A DNA stretch of 16,449 bases from an uncultured Hungatella sp. (GCA_910586845.1 CAJUJV010000024.1:24342-40790); one strand, 5' to 3'; positions 1 through 8,133 are shown, counted from the stretch's first letter. Notes: generated from the letters alone by a model not told the origin. A program made the numbers and translations.

Positions 1-2
1 TG

Positions 3-1781
3 GAGCAGATGGCTCCTCTGGCCAAGGCTTCCCCGGTGTTCGGAAAGATCTGTCAGATGGCCCAGAAAGCCGTCGCTTTGGAGTGTGAGGACAGGACGGC
101 GGCGGTTTTAGATACCATGGCCCTTCTGGATGCGGTTCTGTGTACTCAGGGAGGGCTTTTAAAAGAGGGGGAATGGCAGAAGATTGACGTCAAAGACCGA
201 CAGGAAGGAATCCCCGTCAATATTCCCTACAGCCAGCTGGCCCCGGTGCTGGAGGCGTTTCGGGGAACAGGAAGCGGCAGATACGCTGTCATCCGGGATG
301 CCCATGAGGAGAAGCCGGAGATTTTCGGAGATTTCAGAATCAGACATCTTATGGTGAAGGCACTGGGGGACAGTTACGGGGATCTGGCGGACATGGTGGC
401 CGGATGGCTTCTGGATGAGGGCCAGGAGATCCTTCCTCTGTTAAAGCAGGGATTTGACCCGGAAGGAAAGCGGGATATGGCCAGACGGGCGGAACTGATA
501 TCGGCTATCGCCGGGGGAGAGGAAAATGATTTCTATGTGGAGGCCCTTCCGAAAGCCTCGAAGGAAGTAAAGGAAGAGCTTGTACGGGCGCTGAGGCACA
601 GAGAGGATAATGAGAAGCTTTTGCTGGATCTGGTGAAATCGGAGAAGGGGAAGGTGAAAGAGGCGGCCCTCTGCGCTCTGACCCATATGAACGGGGAAGG
701 GGCCAGGGAGTTCTGGAGAAAGCAGATGGAGAAGAAGCCAGGCAAGGCTGTGGACTATCTTCAGGATTCCAGAACCCAGTGGGCCTCGGATCTGATAGGG
801 GAACATCTGGAGCAGTGGCTGGATACCTTTGATGTGTCAAATCTCAAACTAAAGGAGCTGAAAGAGGAAGACCGGCAGCTTTTGTACGATCTGTGGAGAG
901 GAGCCCAGAGGAAGTCTTCTCCCCGGCTGTGTGCCTGCTACAAGCGGGTCTGTCAGGTAATCCCAAAGGAGACGGCAGATAATCTGTGGACTTCTCTCAT
1001 GGAGGAGCAGCCGGAGAATCTGTGCCGGACGGCGGAGGAACTGTATAGGGATTACGGAGACCGGTTTCTTCAGTCCGTGTTCTGGGTGGATCTGCTGACC
1101 AAGAGCCCGGAGGCGGTCTATGACAGGTTCAGTCCATATGTAAGGACAGCGGGTCTTCCGGATACGGGAAAGGATATTGGCGGCAAAAAGAAGGATCCTC
1201 TGGGAATCTACCAGGTTCTCATGCGGTTGCGGTACGATGAGCAGGAAGGCGGCTATGTGGTGTACCGGGAATCCTGGGACTCCCCCATCCGTTTCCGGAC
1301 AGTCATTACCAGACTTGAGAACGGATTGGACACCCGGTGGTATCCCCTTCTGTTACAGTCAAAGGACCGGTTTGATACCCGGCTTCGGAGACAGGTGAGA
1401 AGCAGCTATGACAATGGCTATGACGCCATGGTGGCAGGTCTGTTCCGCCCTGACATGGAAGAGCTGAAAGAAGCTTATGGGAACTATTTTTATCAGGGAG
1501 CCAGACTGCGGGGAACCGTGGCCGCTGACATACGGATGCTGAAACGATGCGGCTGGAAGGATTACAAGGGCCTTTTGGCTCTCACGGGAAAGAAGAATGA
1601 CCACATCGCTACCTATGAGATCAGAGAGCTTCTGGCAGAACTGCCTATGAGCAGTGAAGAGCTGTCCCAGGAGCTGGACAGCCTTATAAGGAGCTATGGG
1701 AAGAAGGCCAGAATCGGCGTAGGAGTCCTGGAGATGTGGCGGGATAAGCTGAAAAACGGGATTTTGGCGGGAGATTTGTAA
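3..1781 (+). CDS. HEAT-like helical protein of the MoxR/VWA cassette (5' partial)
   Basis: The reading frame is open from the first complete codon of the window, and the first ATG is at position 9. The protein from that ATG is 590 residues. The ATG is probably internal, because the sequence starts mid-helix and has no convincing Shine-Dalgarno at good spacing, so the gene probably begins upstream of the window. The protein is almost entirely predicted helix, with charged amphipathic segments spaced like HEAT repeats, clearest around residues 185-245 (for example KEVKEELVRALRH, then VKEAALCALTHM). No catalytic motif, signal peptide or membrane segment is seen. Large helical-repeat proteins are commonly encoded beside MoxR-VWA-DUF5682 genes, some as DUF5691, and would suit a scaffold or substrate-recognition role; that role is inference. 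The gene is GC-rich like the ATPase gene beyond the insert: bases 661-720 contain 38 G/C of 60. A SWIM zinc-finger gene is a usual neighbour and may lie just upstream, outside this window. Confidence 0.72.
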   Translation, partial: EQMAPLAKASPVFGKICQMAQKAVALECEDRTAAVLDTMALLDAVLCTQGGLLKEGEWQKIDVKDRQEGIPVNIPYSQLAPVLEAFRGTGSGRYAVIRDAHEEKPEIFGDFRIRHLMVKALGDSYGDLADMVAGWLLDEGQEILPLLKQGFDPEGKRDMARRAELISAIAGGEENDFYVEALPKASKEVKEELVRALRHREDNEKLLLDLVKSEKGKVKEAALCALTHMNGEGAREFWRKQMEKKPGKAVDYLQDSRTQWASDLIGEHLEQWLDTFDVSNLKLKELKEEDRQLLYDLWRGAQRKSSPRLCACYKRVCQVIPKETADNLWTSLMEEQPENLCRTAEELYRDYGDRFLQSVFWVDLLTKSPEAVYDRFSPYVRTAGLPDTGKDIGGKKKDPLGIYQVLMRLRYDEQEGGYVVYRESWDSPIRFRTVITRLENGLDTRWYPLLLQSKDRFDTRLRRQVRSSYDNGYDAMVAGLFRPDMEELKEAYGNYFYQGARLRGTVAADIRMLKRCGWKDYKGLLALTGKKNDHIATYEIRELLAELPMSSEELSQELDSLIRSYGKKARIGVGVLEMWRDKLKNGILAGDL

Positions 1782-1790
1782 GGAGGAAAC
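1782..1790 (+). repeat. Left copy of 9-base direct repeat GGAGGAAAC
   Basis: GGAGGAAAC directly follows the TAA (1779-1781) of the HEAT-like gene and recurs at 3426-3434, immediately before the MoxR start codon. The two copies bracket the AAA/PD-(D/E)XK gene. Here the motif is a strong Shine-Dalgarno 15 bases from the next ATG (1802), too far to be optimal. It therefore looks like a stranded ribosome binding site that once served the MoxR gene. Because GGAGG is the general ribosome-binding consensus, part of the identity could be chance. Confidence 0.6.
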
Positions 1791-1801
1791 GAGCGGATAA
1801 T

Positions 1802-3409
1802 ATGGGGAGATTTTTGAACAGTAAAGTCCCTTTTGAAATGTTTAAGTCCATGGCTTTGGATCCATATTTTGTAGACAAATCATGGCTGATATCAGAATTG
1901 ATTCCGTCTCTGGGAAGAGAAAAACGGTTTTTTTGCATTACAAGACCCCGCCGTTTTGGAAAAACCGTTATGGCCAATATGGTTGGAGCTTTTTTCGGGA
2001 AGGCGGCAGATGGACAGAAAGTATTTCACAATCTCAGAATCGGGAAATGGAAGGATTACAAGAACCATCTGAATAAACATAATGTAATCTACATTGATTT
2101 CAGCGAGGTGCCTGAGAAGTGTGTGTCTTATGATGATTATATCACACGTATTCTCAGCGGACTGAAATACGATCTATGCCAGGAATATAAGGAACTGCCA
2201 GTTGATGAAGAACACGCGGTCTGGGATATTTTAACAGATATTTTTCAAAAAACCGGGCAGAAGTTTATTTTTGTCCTTGACGAGTGGGATGCCATCTTCC
2301 ATATGCCGTTTATCACGGAGGATCAGCAGAAAGAATATCTGCTTTTCTTAAAGTCACTTTTAAAAGGAAAGGTATACGCGGAACTGGTCTATATGACAGG
2401 CGTGCTCCCAATCACAAAATACTCAAGTGGTTCAGAACTCAATATGTTTCTGGAATATGACATGGCTACCAAGAAAAAATTCAGCGAGTATTTTGGGTTT
2501 TTAGATGAAGAGGTAGACCGGCTTTTTGAAATCTATCAGACAGAATCCATAAATCCGGAGATATCCAGAGAGGATCTGCGTATATGGTATGATGGCTATC
2601 ACACGGCCAGCGGAAAAAGGATCTACAATCCCCGTTCCATTCTCAGCGCCTTAGGGGATAATGAGCTGGCTGATTATTGGACCAGTTCAGGGCCGTATGA
2701 TGAAATCTTTTATTATATCAGAAATAATATCGATGACGTTCGGGAAGATATGGTTCTCATGACAGCAGGGGAAGGTATTAAGGCGGAAATTCAGAATTAC
2801 GCGGCAGTATCTATGGAACTGAAAACAAAGGACGAGATTTATTCTGCTATGGTGGTATATGGTCTGCTGACCTATGAAGATGGGAAGGTTTTTATACCTA
2901 ATCGGGAGATCATGAAACAGTTTCAAAATCTTCTGATGACAAAAGACTCCCTTGGATATGTGTACAGCTTGGCCAGAGAATCGGAAAAAATGCTGGAGGC
3001 CACTCTTTCGGGAGACACCAAGACTATGACAGAGATATTGACATTTGCCCATAATACGGAATCACCGCTTTTTTCTTACAACAGTGAGATCGAATTGTCA
3101 GCCGTCGTCAATCTTGTCTATCTGGCAGCCAGAGACCGGTATCGTGTGGAGAGAGAAGATAAGGCAGGAGTGGGATATGTGGATTTTATTTTCTATCCTC
3201 AATTCCGCGGAAATGACGCGATCATTCTTGAATTGAAAGTAGACAGTACGCCTCAAAAAGCGATTCAGCAGATTAAGAACAAGAATTACGCTCTTCGTTT
3301 CAAGGGAAAACTGGGAGAAAAACCGAAAATTACGGGCCGTGTTTTGGCTGTGGGTATCAGCTACAGCAGGAAGACAAAGAAGCATTCCTGTAAAATAGAA
3401 CAGTTATAA
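1802..3409 (+). CDS. AAA-ATPase-like protein with C-terminal PD-(D/E)XK nuclease-fold domain
   Basis: This 535-residue protein has the two-part layout of the AAA-ATPase_like plus PDDEXK_9 (DUF1703) family. The N-terminal half has an arginine-rich Walker A, TRPRRFGKT, with Lys54 and Thr55, and a Walker B, FVLDEWD, with Asp160 and Glu161. The C-terminal domain shows the nuclease-fold signature: Asp461 in GYVDF, then Glu477 and Lys479 in LELKV. All key residues are present and the length is typical, so it appears intact. The family is often multicopy in Clostridia and Bacteroidetes genomes; its biological role is unknown, and a nuclease activity is inferred from the fold. The gene is much AT-richer than its neighbours (bases 2221-2280 have 19 G/C of 60, against 40 of 60 at 3661-3720). 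It interrupts an otherwise conserved cassette and is flanked by a direct repeat, which points to insertion. No transposase or terminal inverted repeat was seen. The nearest Shine-Dalgarno is 15 bases from the ATG, so translation may be weak. Confidence 0.88.
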   Translation: MGRFLNSKVPFEMFKSMALDPYFVDKSWLISELIPSLGREKRFFCITRPRRFGKTVMANMVGAFFGKAADGQKVFHNLRIGKWKDYKNHLNKHNVIYIDFSEVPEKCVSYDDYITRILSGLKYDLCQEYKELPVDEEHAVWDILTDIFQKTGQKFIFVLDEWDAIFHMPFITEDQQKEYLLFLKSLLKGKVYAELVYMTGVLPITKYSSGSELNMFLEYDMATKKKFSEYFGFLDEEVDRLFEIYQTESINPEISREDLRIWYDGYHTASGKRIYNPRSILSALGDNELADYWTSSGPYDEIFYYIRNNIDDVREDMVLMTAGEGIKAEIQNYAAVSMELKTKDEIYSAMVVYGLLTYEDGKVFIPNREIMKQFQNLLMTKDSLGYVYSLARESEKMLEATLSGDTKTMTEILTFAHNTESPLFSYNSEIELSAVVNLVYLAARDRYRVEREDKAGVGYVDFIFYPQFRGNDAIILELKVDSTPQKAIQQIKNKNYALRFKGKLGEKPKITGRVLAVGISYSRKTKKHSCKIEQL

Positions 3410-3425
3410 AAATCAACATGAATTT

Positions 3426-3434
3426 GGAGGAAAC
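3426..3434 (+). repeat. Right copy of GGAGGAAAC; also the MoxR ribosome binding site
   Basis: This is the second copy of the repeat found at 1782-1790. It places GGAGG five bases before the ATG at 3436, and so decides that start over the in-frame ATG at 3418, which lies upstream of the site. Removing 1791-3434 would join the HEAT-like stop codon directly to GGAGGAAAC and then TATG, giving a normal operon junction. Confidence 0.65.
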
Positions 3435-3435
3435 T

Positions 3436-4524
3436 ATGAGTAACAATCATATTCAAAGGCTGCCTGCGGAGCAGCTGTTTCAGAGAGAGATCGATGCCCT
3501 GATCGCCAATGAGAAATATCCGGTGCCCACAGGCTGGCACATGTCGCCCAAGTCGGTGCTTACCTACATCTGCGGAGGAGAGAGCGGAGGGGTGGAGATC
3601 ACCCCCAAGTACATCGGCCATGAGCGTCTGGTGGAGATCGCCATCTCCACCCTGGTGACGGACCGGGCCCTTCTTCTCATCGGGGAGCCGGGGACAGCCA
3701 AGTCCTGGCTGTCGGAGCATTTGACGGCTGCCATCAACGGCAATTCCACCAGGGTGATCCAGGGAACTGCCGGAACCACGGAGGAGCAGATCAAGTATTC
3801 CTGGAACTATGCCATGCTCATCGCCAGCGGACCGTCGAAAGAGGCCATGATTCCCAGCCCCGTGTACCGGGCCATGGAAGAGGGAGCCATCGCCAGGGTG
3901 GAGGAGATCTCCAGGTGCGCCTCAGAGGTTCAGGATGCCCTGATCTCCATCTTGTCGGAGAAGCGAATCTCCGTGCCGGAATTGGGCATCGAGGTCCCTG
4001 CCAGAAAGGGATTTTCCGTCATCGCCACGGCCAACACCAGGGACAAGGGAGTTAACGAGATGTCGGCGGCTTTGAAGCGGCGGTTTAACATCGTGGTTCT
4101 CCCGGCTCCGGAGAATCTGGAGGCGGAGATGGAGATCGTGAAGACCAGGATCGCCCAGCTGTCGGAGAGCTTGGACCTGAACGCCAAACTGCCGGAGACG
4201 GAAGTGGTGGAGAAGGTGTGTACCATTTTCCGGGAGCTGAGGGCAGGGGCAACTCTGGATGGAAAGCAGAAGCTGAAGACCACCACAGGAGTGCTGTCCA
4301 CGGCGGAGGCCATATCCCTTCTGGCCAACAGCATGGCTCTGGCGGGGAGCTTCGGCAACGGAAACATCACGGATTACGACCTGGCCGCCGGTCTTCAGGG
4401 GGCTGTGGTAAAAGAGGACGAGAAGGATCAGAAGGTGTGGGAAGAGTATCTGGAGAACATCATGAAAAAGAGGGGTTCCAGATGGCTTTCCCTCTATAAA
4501 GAGTGCAAGGAGTTAAATCATTGA
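3436..4524 (+). CDS. MoxR-family AAA+ ATPase, YehL-like
   Basis: The protein is 362 residues and soluble, a single AAA+ module with a short helical C-terminal lid. Walker A is GEPGTAKS at residues 83-90 with Lys89. The Walker B region reads RVEEISR, with Glu156 in the position usually held by Asp and Glu157 as the catalytic glutamate. Sensor 1 is in ATANTRD (Asn200), followed by ALKRRFN, which supplies candidate arginine finger residues. MoxR ATPases typically form rings that work with a VWA partner, and a VWA gene lies two genes downstream. The closest characterised subfamily by context and by the EEISR...VQDALISILSEK segment is YehL of E. coli; its substrate is not known. ATG 3436 is chosen for its GGAGG at five bases. 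The TGA stop shares its last base with the next gene's ATG, implying translational coupling. Confidence 0.92.
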   Translation: MSNNHIQRLPAEQLFQREIDALIANEKYPVPTGWHMSPKSVLTYICGGESGGVEITPKYIGHERLVEIAISTLVTDRALLLIGEPGTAKSWLSEHLTAAINGNSTRVIQGTAGTTEEQIKYSWNYAMLIASGPSKEAMIPSPVYRAMEEGAIARVEEISRCASEVQDALISILSEKRISVPELGIEVPARKGFSVIATANTRDKGVNEMSAALKRRFNIVVLPAPENLEAEMEIVKTRIAQLSESLDLNAKLPETEVVEKVCTIFRELRAGATLDGKQKLKTTTGVLSTAEAISLLANSMALAGSFGNGNITDYDLAAGLQGAVVKEDEKDQKVWEEYLENIMKKRGSRWLSLYKECKELNH

Positions 4525-6917
4525 TGGAGAGACAGCCTTTTGTATTTGGAATCCGCCATCTCTCCCCCGCGGGGGCTTACTATGTGCGGGAATTTCTGGA
4601 TCGGACAGACCCCGGGCTGGTTCTTATCGAGGGCCCCTGTGATTTCACGGAACTGATCGAAGACCTGGGGGCAGAAGAGGTAAAGCCTCCGGTTGCTGTC
4701 ATGGCTTACACAAAAGAGCTTCCCATCCGAACCATCCTCTATCCCTTCGCTGAGTATTCCCCGGAATATCAGGCTCTTCTCTGGGCCAGGGAACACGGAT
4801 GCGGGTGCCGGTTCTGCGACCTGCCCTCAGAGGTGTTTCTTGGCATGAGAGCCGCCAGAGAGGCCAGGGAGGCGGCTTTATGGGAGGCGGAGACCGGGAA
4901 AGCCAAAGAGCGGGAGGCAGAGACGGAGGAGGCTGGGAGCGGCCAGGGACAATACGCCGGGAAAGCGGCGGGCCGGGAGACAGAGGCGGAGGACCCGGAG
5001 AGGAACCAAGACCAGGAAGAATTCGACGTCTACCGGGCCCTCGACAGACAGTGCCAGGACAAGGACCACGAGACTTTCTGGGAGCGGACCATGGAGCAGG
5101 CCGTAGACGCTGCCGGGTATGAGATGGGAGCCAAAGAGTTCGGCCGCTCCCTGCGGCAGCTGGATTCCAGAAGCGTCAGGGACCATGCAGAAAATCTGGT
5201 CCGGGAGGCCTTTATGAGAAGGCAGATTGAGGAGGCCGTAAAGGAAGGAATTTTGCCCGAAAAGATCGTGGTTATCACGGGAGCCTACCATGTGGATGGG
5301 ATTCTGGGCGGGGCTCCGGCTATGACGGACAAAGATCTGAAGGCTCTTCCCCGGCTGGAGTCCATGAAGACCCTGATGCCCTATTCCTACTACCGGCTTT
5401 CAGAGCATTCCGGCTATGGCGCCGGAAACCGGGCTCCGGCTTACTACGAATATCTGTGGCAGGGACTTTTGAGGAAGGAGCCGGACTTCGGGGCCAGGCG
5501 GTATCTCACGGGCCTGGCGGCGTTTCAGAGAAATCACGGCGGGGTGGTATCCTCGGCTGAGGTTCTGGAGGCGGCCAGACTGGCGGGGGCCCTGGCCGGA
5601 CTTCACGACGGCAGGATCCCCACCCTTAAGGATCTGCGGGATGGGGCCATTACCTGTATGGGCCACGGTTCCTTTTCTGAATTAGCCCTGGCGGCCGCTG
5701 ATACGGAGATCGGCACCAAGATCGGAAGCCTTCCCCAGGGGGTGAGCCAGACCTCCATACAGAGGGATTTCTATCAGAAATTAAAGGAACTGAAACTGGA
5801 AAAATATAAATCCGTCACAGCCTCGGAGCTTTCCCTGGACTTAAGGGAAAACTTAAGGGTCAAGACGAAAAAAGCGGCTTTTCTCGATCTGGAGCGGTCC
5901 TTTTTCCTCCACCGACTGAGGGTGCTGGGTATCCAGTTTGCCCAGGTCCAGAAAGCCCGCCAGGACAATGCCACCTGGGCGGAACAGTGGAACTTAAGGT
6001 GGACGCCGGAGGCGGAGATCCAGATCGTGGAGGCGGTGTTAAAAGGCGATACGGTGGAGCAGGCGGCAGCTTTTGAGCTGAAAAACCGGATGGAGGAGAG
6101 TCAGGGGATCGCCGGGATGGCCGGGATCGTGGAGGAGGCCTTCTACTGCGGCATGCCTGTCATGGTGTCGGCGGCTCTGGACCATCTCCAGGCCATGGCC
6201 GTGGACGCCGCGACGGTGGCCGAGATTGCTGACACGGCGGGAAGCCTGTCGGTGGTGATCCAGTACGGAGATATCCGAAAACTGGACCGGAGGCCTCTGA
6301 TCCCCATATTGTCTCAGCTGTTTCTTCGGGCCTGCCTGATCCTGCCGGGAGAATGCGCCTGTGACGACGGGGCGGCAGGGGCCCTGGCCACAGCCATAGG
6401 CTGTCTTCAGACAGTCAGCGTGACCCATGATTTTCTGGACAGTGACCGTTTCTTAGATGTCCTGGGACAGATCGCCGCCAGAGACGACTTAAATACCCGG
6501 CTTTCCGGGCTGGCTGCCTCCATCCTCTTAGAGCAGGGGATCATGGACAGCGAGGAGCTGGGACGGGAGGTGGAGCGGCGTCTCTCCAGAGGAATCCCGG
6601 CGGAACTGGGAGCCGGGTGGTTCGCCGGACTGTCTTCCAGAAATCACTATGCCCTCATCGCCCGCCTTACCCTGTGGGAGAAGCTGAGCGGATATCTGGA
6701 TACCCTGGATGAGGAAGAATTTAAGAGGGCTCTGCTGTTTTTGCGCCGGGCTTTCGCGGATTTTTCTTCCATGGAGAAGAATCAGATCGCGGAGAATCTG
6801 GGAGAGATCTGGCAGGTAAACCCGGAACAGGTCAGCGAGATTCTCAATGAGAGTCTGACAGACGATGCCATGGAGATGCTGGAAGGATTGGAGGATTTTG
6901 ATTTTGGGGATATCTGA
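4524..6917 (+). CDS. DUF5682 family protein (YehM-like)
   Basis: This is a large soluble protein of 797 residues, the usual third member of MoxR-VWA cassettes. The N-terminus FGIRHLSPAG and the following VLIEGP are characteristic of DUF5682. Two GxxH motifs are visible, GIRH at residues 9-12 and GAYH at 253-256, with Glu36 in IEGP. This pattern recalls the EreA/TIKI/TraB-type fold, but that is inference. Residues from about 113 to 168 form a Glu/Arg/Gly-rich, poorly structured insert. The C-terminal half (about 300-797) is mostly helical and ends in an acidic tail (GLEDFDFGDI). The start is ATG 4524, which overlaps the MoxR stop in TGATG and has AAGGAG at 4507-4512. A GTG at 4503 in frame is rejected because it precedes that site. 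Function is unknown; co-occurrence suggests a partner or substrate adaptor of the ATPase. Confidence 0.85.
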   Translation: MERQPFVFGIRHLSPAGAYYVREFLDRTDPGLVLIEGPCDFTELIEDLGAEEVKPPVAVMAYTKELPIRTILYPFAEYSPEYQALLWAREHGCGCRFCDLPSEVFLGMRAAREAREAALWEAETGKAKEREAETEEAGSGQGQYAGKAAGRETEAEDPERNQDQEEFDVYRALDRQCQDKDHETFWERTMEQAVDAAGYEMGAKEFGRSLRQLDSRSVRDHAENLVREAFMRRQIEEAVKEGILPEKIVVITGAYHVDGILGGAPAMTDKDLKALPRLESMKTLMPYSYYRLSEHSGYGAGNRAPAYYEYLWQGLLRKEPDFGARRYLTGLAAFQRNHGGVVSSAEVLEAARLAGALAGLHDGRIPTLKDLRDGAITCMGHGSFSELALAAADTEIGTKIGSLPQGVSQTSIQRDFYQKLKELKLEKYKSVTASELSLDLRENLRVKTKKAAFLDLERSFFLHRLRVLGIQFAQVQKARQDNATWAEQWNLRWTPEAEIQIVEAVLKGDTVEQAAAFELKNRMEESQGIAGMAGIVEEAFYCGMPVMVSAALDHLQAMAVDAATVAEIADTAGSLSVVIQYGDIRKLDRRPLIPILSQLFLRACLILPGECACDDGAAGALATAIGCLQTVSVTHDFLDSDRFLDVLGQIAARDDLNTRLSGLAASILLEQGIMDSEELGREVERRLSRGIPAELGAGWFAGLSSRNHYALIARLTLWEKLSGYLDTLDEEEFKRALLFLRRAFADFSSMEKNQIAENLGEIWQVNPEQVSEILNESLTDDAMEMLEGLEDFDFGDI
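6890..6894 (+). promoter_or_regulatory. Ribosome binding site favouring a TTG start for the VWA gene
   Basis: GGAGG lies inside the end of the DUF5682 gene, nine bases before TTG 6904. The competing GTG at 6937 has AAGGAG ending only three bases away, which is too tight. The TTG start also keeps the natural-looking helix SDEKLKERVTRWRLILG. Neither start is proven. Confidence 0.5.
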
Positions 6918-8094
6918 CGAGAAATTAAAGGAGCGCGTGACCAGGTGGCGTCTCATCCTGGGCCAGGACAGTGAAGAAGGGTTTGACAAGATGAACGGGG
7001 GAGAGGGACTTTCCCTTTCCCAGGAGCAGTGGCTCATGGACCAGGCCCTGGCCTGTATCTACAACAACACTTCCCAGGGCGGATTCGGACCAGGAGGAAG
7101 AGGGGCAGGCCACGGGCCTTCCAATCCTCAGATCACCAGATGGCTGGGGGATGTGAGAACCCTTTTTGACAAAGATCTGGTAAAGATCGTACAGGCGGAC
7201 GCCATGGAGCGGTGCGGATTAAAACAGCTGATCTTTGAGCCGGAGCTTTTGGAGAACCTGGAGCCGGATATGAATCTGGCCACCACCATCCTCCTCCTGA
7301 AAGACCAGGTGCCCAAACGGAGCAAGGAGAGCGTCCGGGAATTTATGAAAAAGATCGTGGAGGAGATCAACAAACTTCTGGAAAGCGATATCAGAAGAGC
7401 GGTGACGGCGGCGGTGAACAAGAGGCAGCATTCCCCCATTCCCTCCGCCTCGGCCCTGGATTTTCCCACCACCATAAGAAGAGGAATCAAGAATTACAGG
7501 CCGGAGTTAAAAAAGATCATCCCGGAGCATTATTATTTCTTTGACCGCACCTCCACCACGGCGGCCAACAAGTATACCATCATCCTGGACGTGGACCAGA
7601 GCGGTTCCATGGGAGAATCGGTGATCTATTCCTCCATCATCAGCTGTATCCTGGCCAGCATGGCGTCAGTGAAGACCAGGATCGTGGCCTTTGACACCCA
7701 GGTGGTGGATCTGACGGAAAAATGCGACGACCCGGTGGATCTGCTGTTCGGATTTCAGCTGGGGGGAGGCACGGATATCGACAAGTCCGTGGCCTACTGC
7801 AGCCGGTTTGTGGAGAACCCTAAGAAGACTCTGTTTTTCCTGGTCAGCGACCTGATGGAAGGGGGAAACCGGGCAGCCCTTGTAAGACGGCTTGGGGAGC
7901 TCAAAGAGAGCGGAGTGACAGTGGTGTGCCTTCTGGCTATCGCCGACGGCGGGAAGCCTTACTATGACGCCCAGATGGCGGAGAAGGTGGCCCGCATGGG
8001 GATCCCCTGCTTCGCCTGCAATCCACAGAAGCTGCCGGAGCTTCTGGAGAGGGCGCTTAAGGGGCAGGACCTGGCGGAGATGGCGAAGGAGTAA
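6904..8094 (+). CDS. VWA-domain protein, MoxR partner (YehP-like)
   Basis: With a TTG start the protein is 396 residues; with the alternative GTG at 6937 it is 385. The N-terminal RWRLILG and the following segments (RWLGDVRTLF, MERCGLKQLIFEPELL) are typical of the VWA partner encoded next to YehL-type ATPases. The VWA domain occupies roughly residues 225-390. It carries a complete MIDAS metal site: Asp231-x-Ser233-x-Ser235 in DQSGSMG, Thr290 in GGGTD, and Asp316 in VSDLMEGG. Such domains bind a divalent metal and a partner protein, here presumably through the MoxR ring. There is no signal peptide or membrane helix, so it acts in the cytoplasm. It overlaps the DUF5682 gene by 14 bases, supporting one transcript. 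An ATG at 6865 in frame is unlikely because it adds a shadow of the upstream gene. No terminator follows its TAA. Confidence 0.88.
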   Translation: MGISDEKLKERVTRWRLILGQDSEEGFDKMNGGEGLSLSQEQWLMDQALACIYNNTSQGGFGPGGRGAGHGPSNPQITRWLGDVRTLFDKDLVKIVQADAMERCGLKQLIFEPELLENLEPDMNLATTILLLKDQVPKRSKESVREFMKKIVEEINKLLESDIRRAVTAAVNKRQHSPIPSASALDFPTTIRRGIKNYRPELKKIIPEHYYFFDRTSTTAANKYTIILDVDQSGSMGESVIYSSIISCILASMASVKTRIVAFDTQVVDLTEKCDDPVDLLFGFQLGGGTDIDKSVAYCSRFVENPKKTLFFLVSDLMEGGNRAALVRRLGELKESGVTVVCLLAIADGGKPYYDAQMAEKVARMGIPCFACNPQKLPELLERALKGQDLAEMAKE

Positions 8095-8104
8095 AAAAAC
8101 AGTA

Positions 8105-8133
8105 TTGATTTATAAAACGATATCTAGTATATT
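8105..8133 (+). promoter_or_regulatory. Predicted sigma-A promoter of the plsX operon
   Basis: TTGATT at 8105-8110 and TATATT at 8128-8133 are separated by exactly 17 bases, four and five matches to the -35 and -10 consensus. The stretch is strongly AT-rich in a GC-rich setting and lies about 50 bases before the plsX start. It separates the housekeeping genes from the upstream cassette transcriptionally, although read-through from the cassette is possible since no terminator is seen. Confidence 0.6.

Noticed and set aside
441..806. Long open frames on the minus strand inside the HEAT-like gene and other genes
   Set aside because: They are shadows of GC-rich coding sequence: no ribosome binding sites, low-complexity composition, and full overlap with well-supported + strand genes.
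3418..3435. ATG at 3418 as the MoxR start
   Set aside because: The strong GGAGG lies downstream of it, five bases before ATG 3436, so the longer version would place the ribosome site inside the gene.
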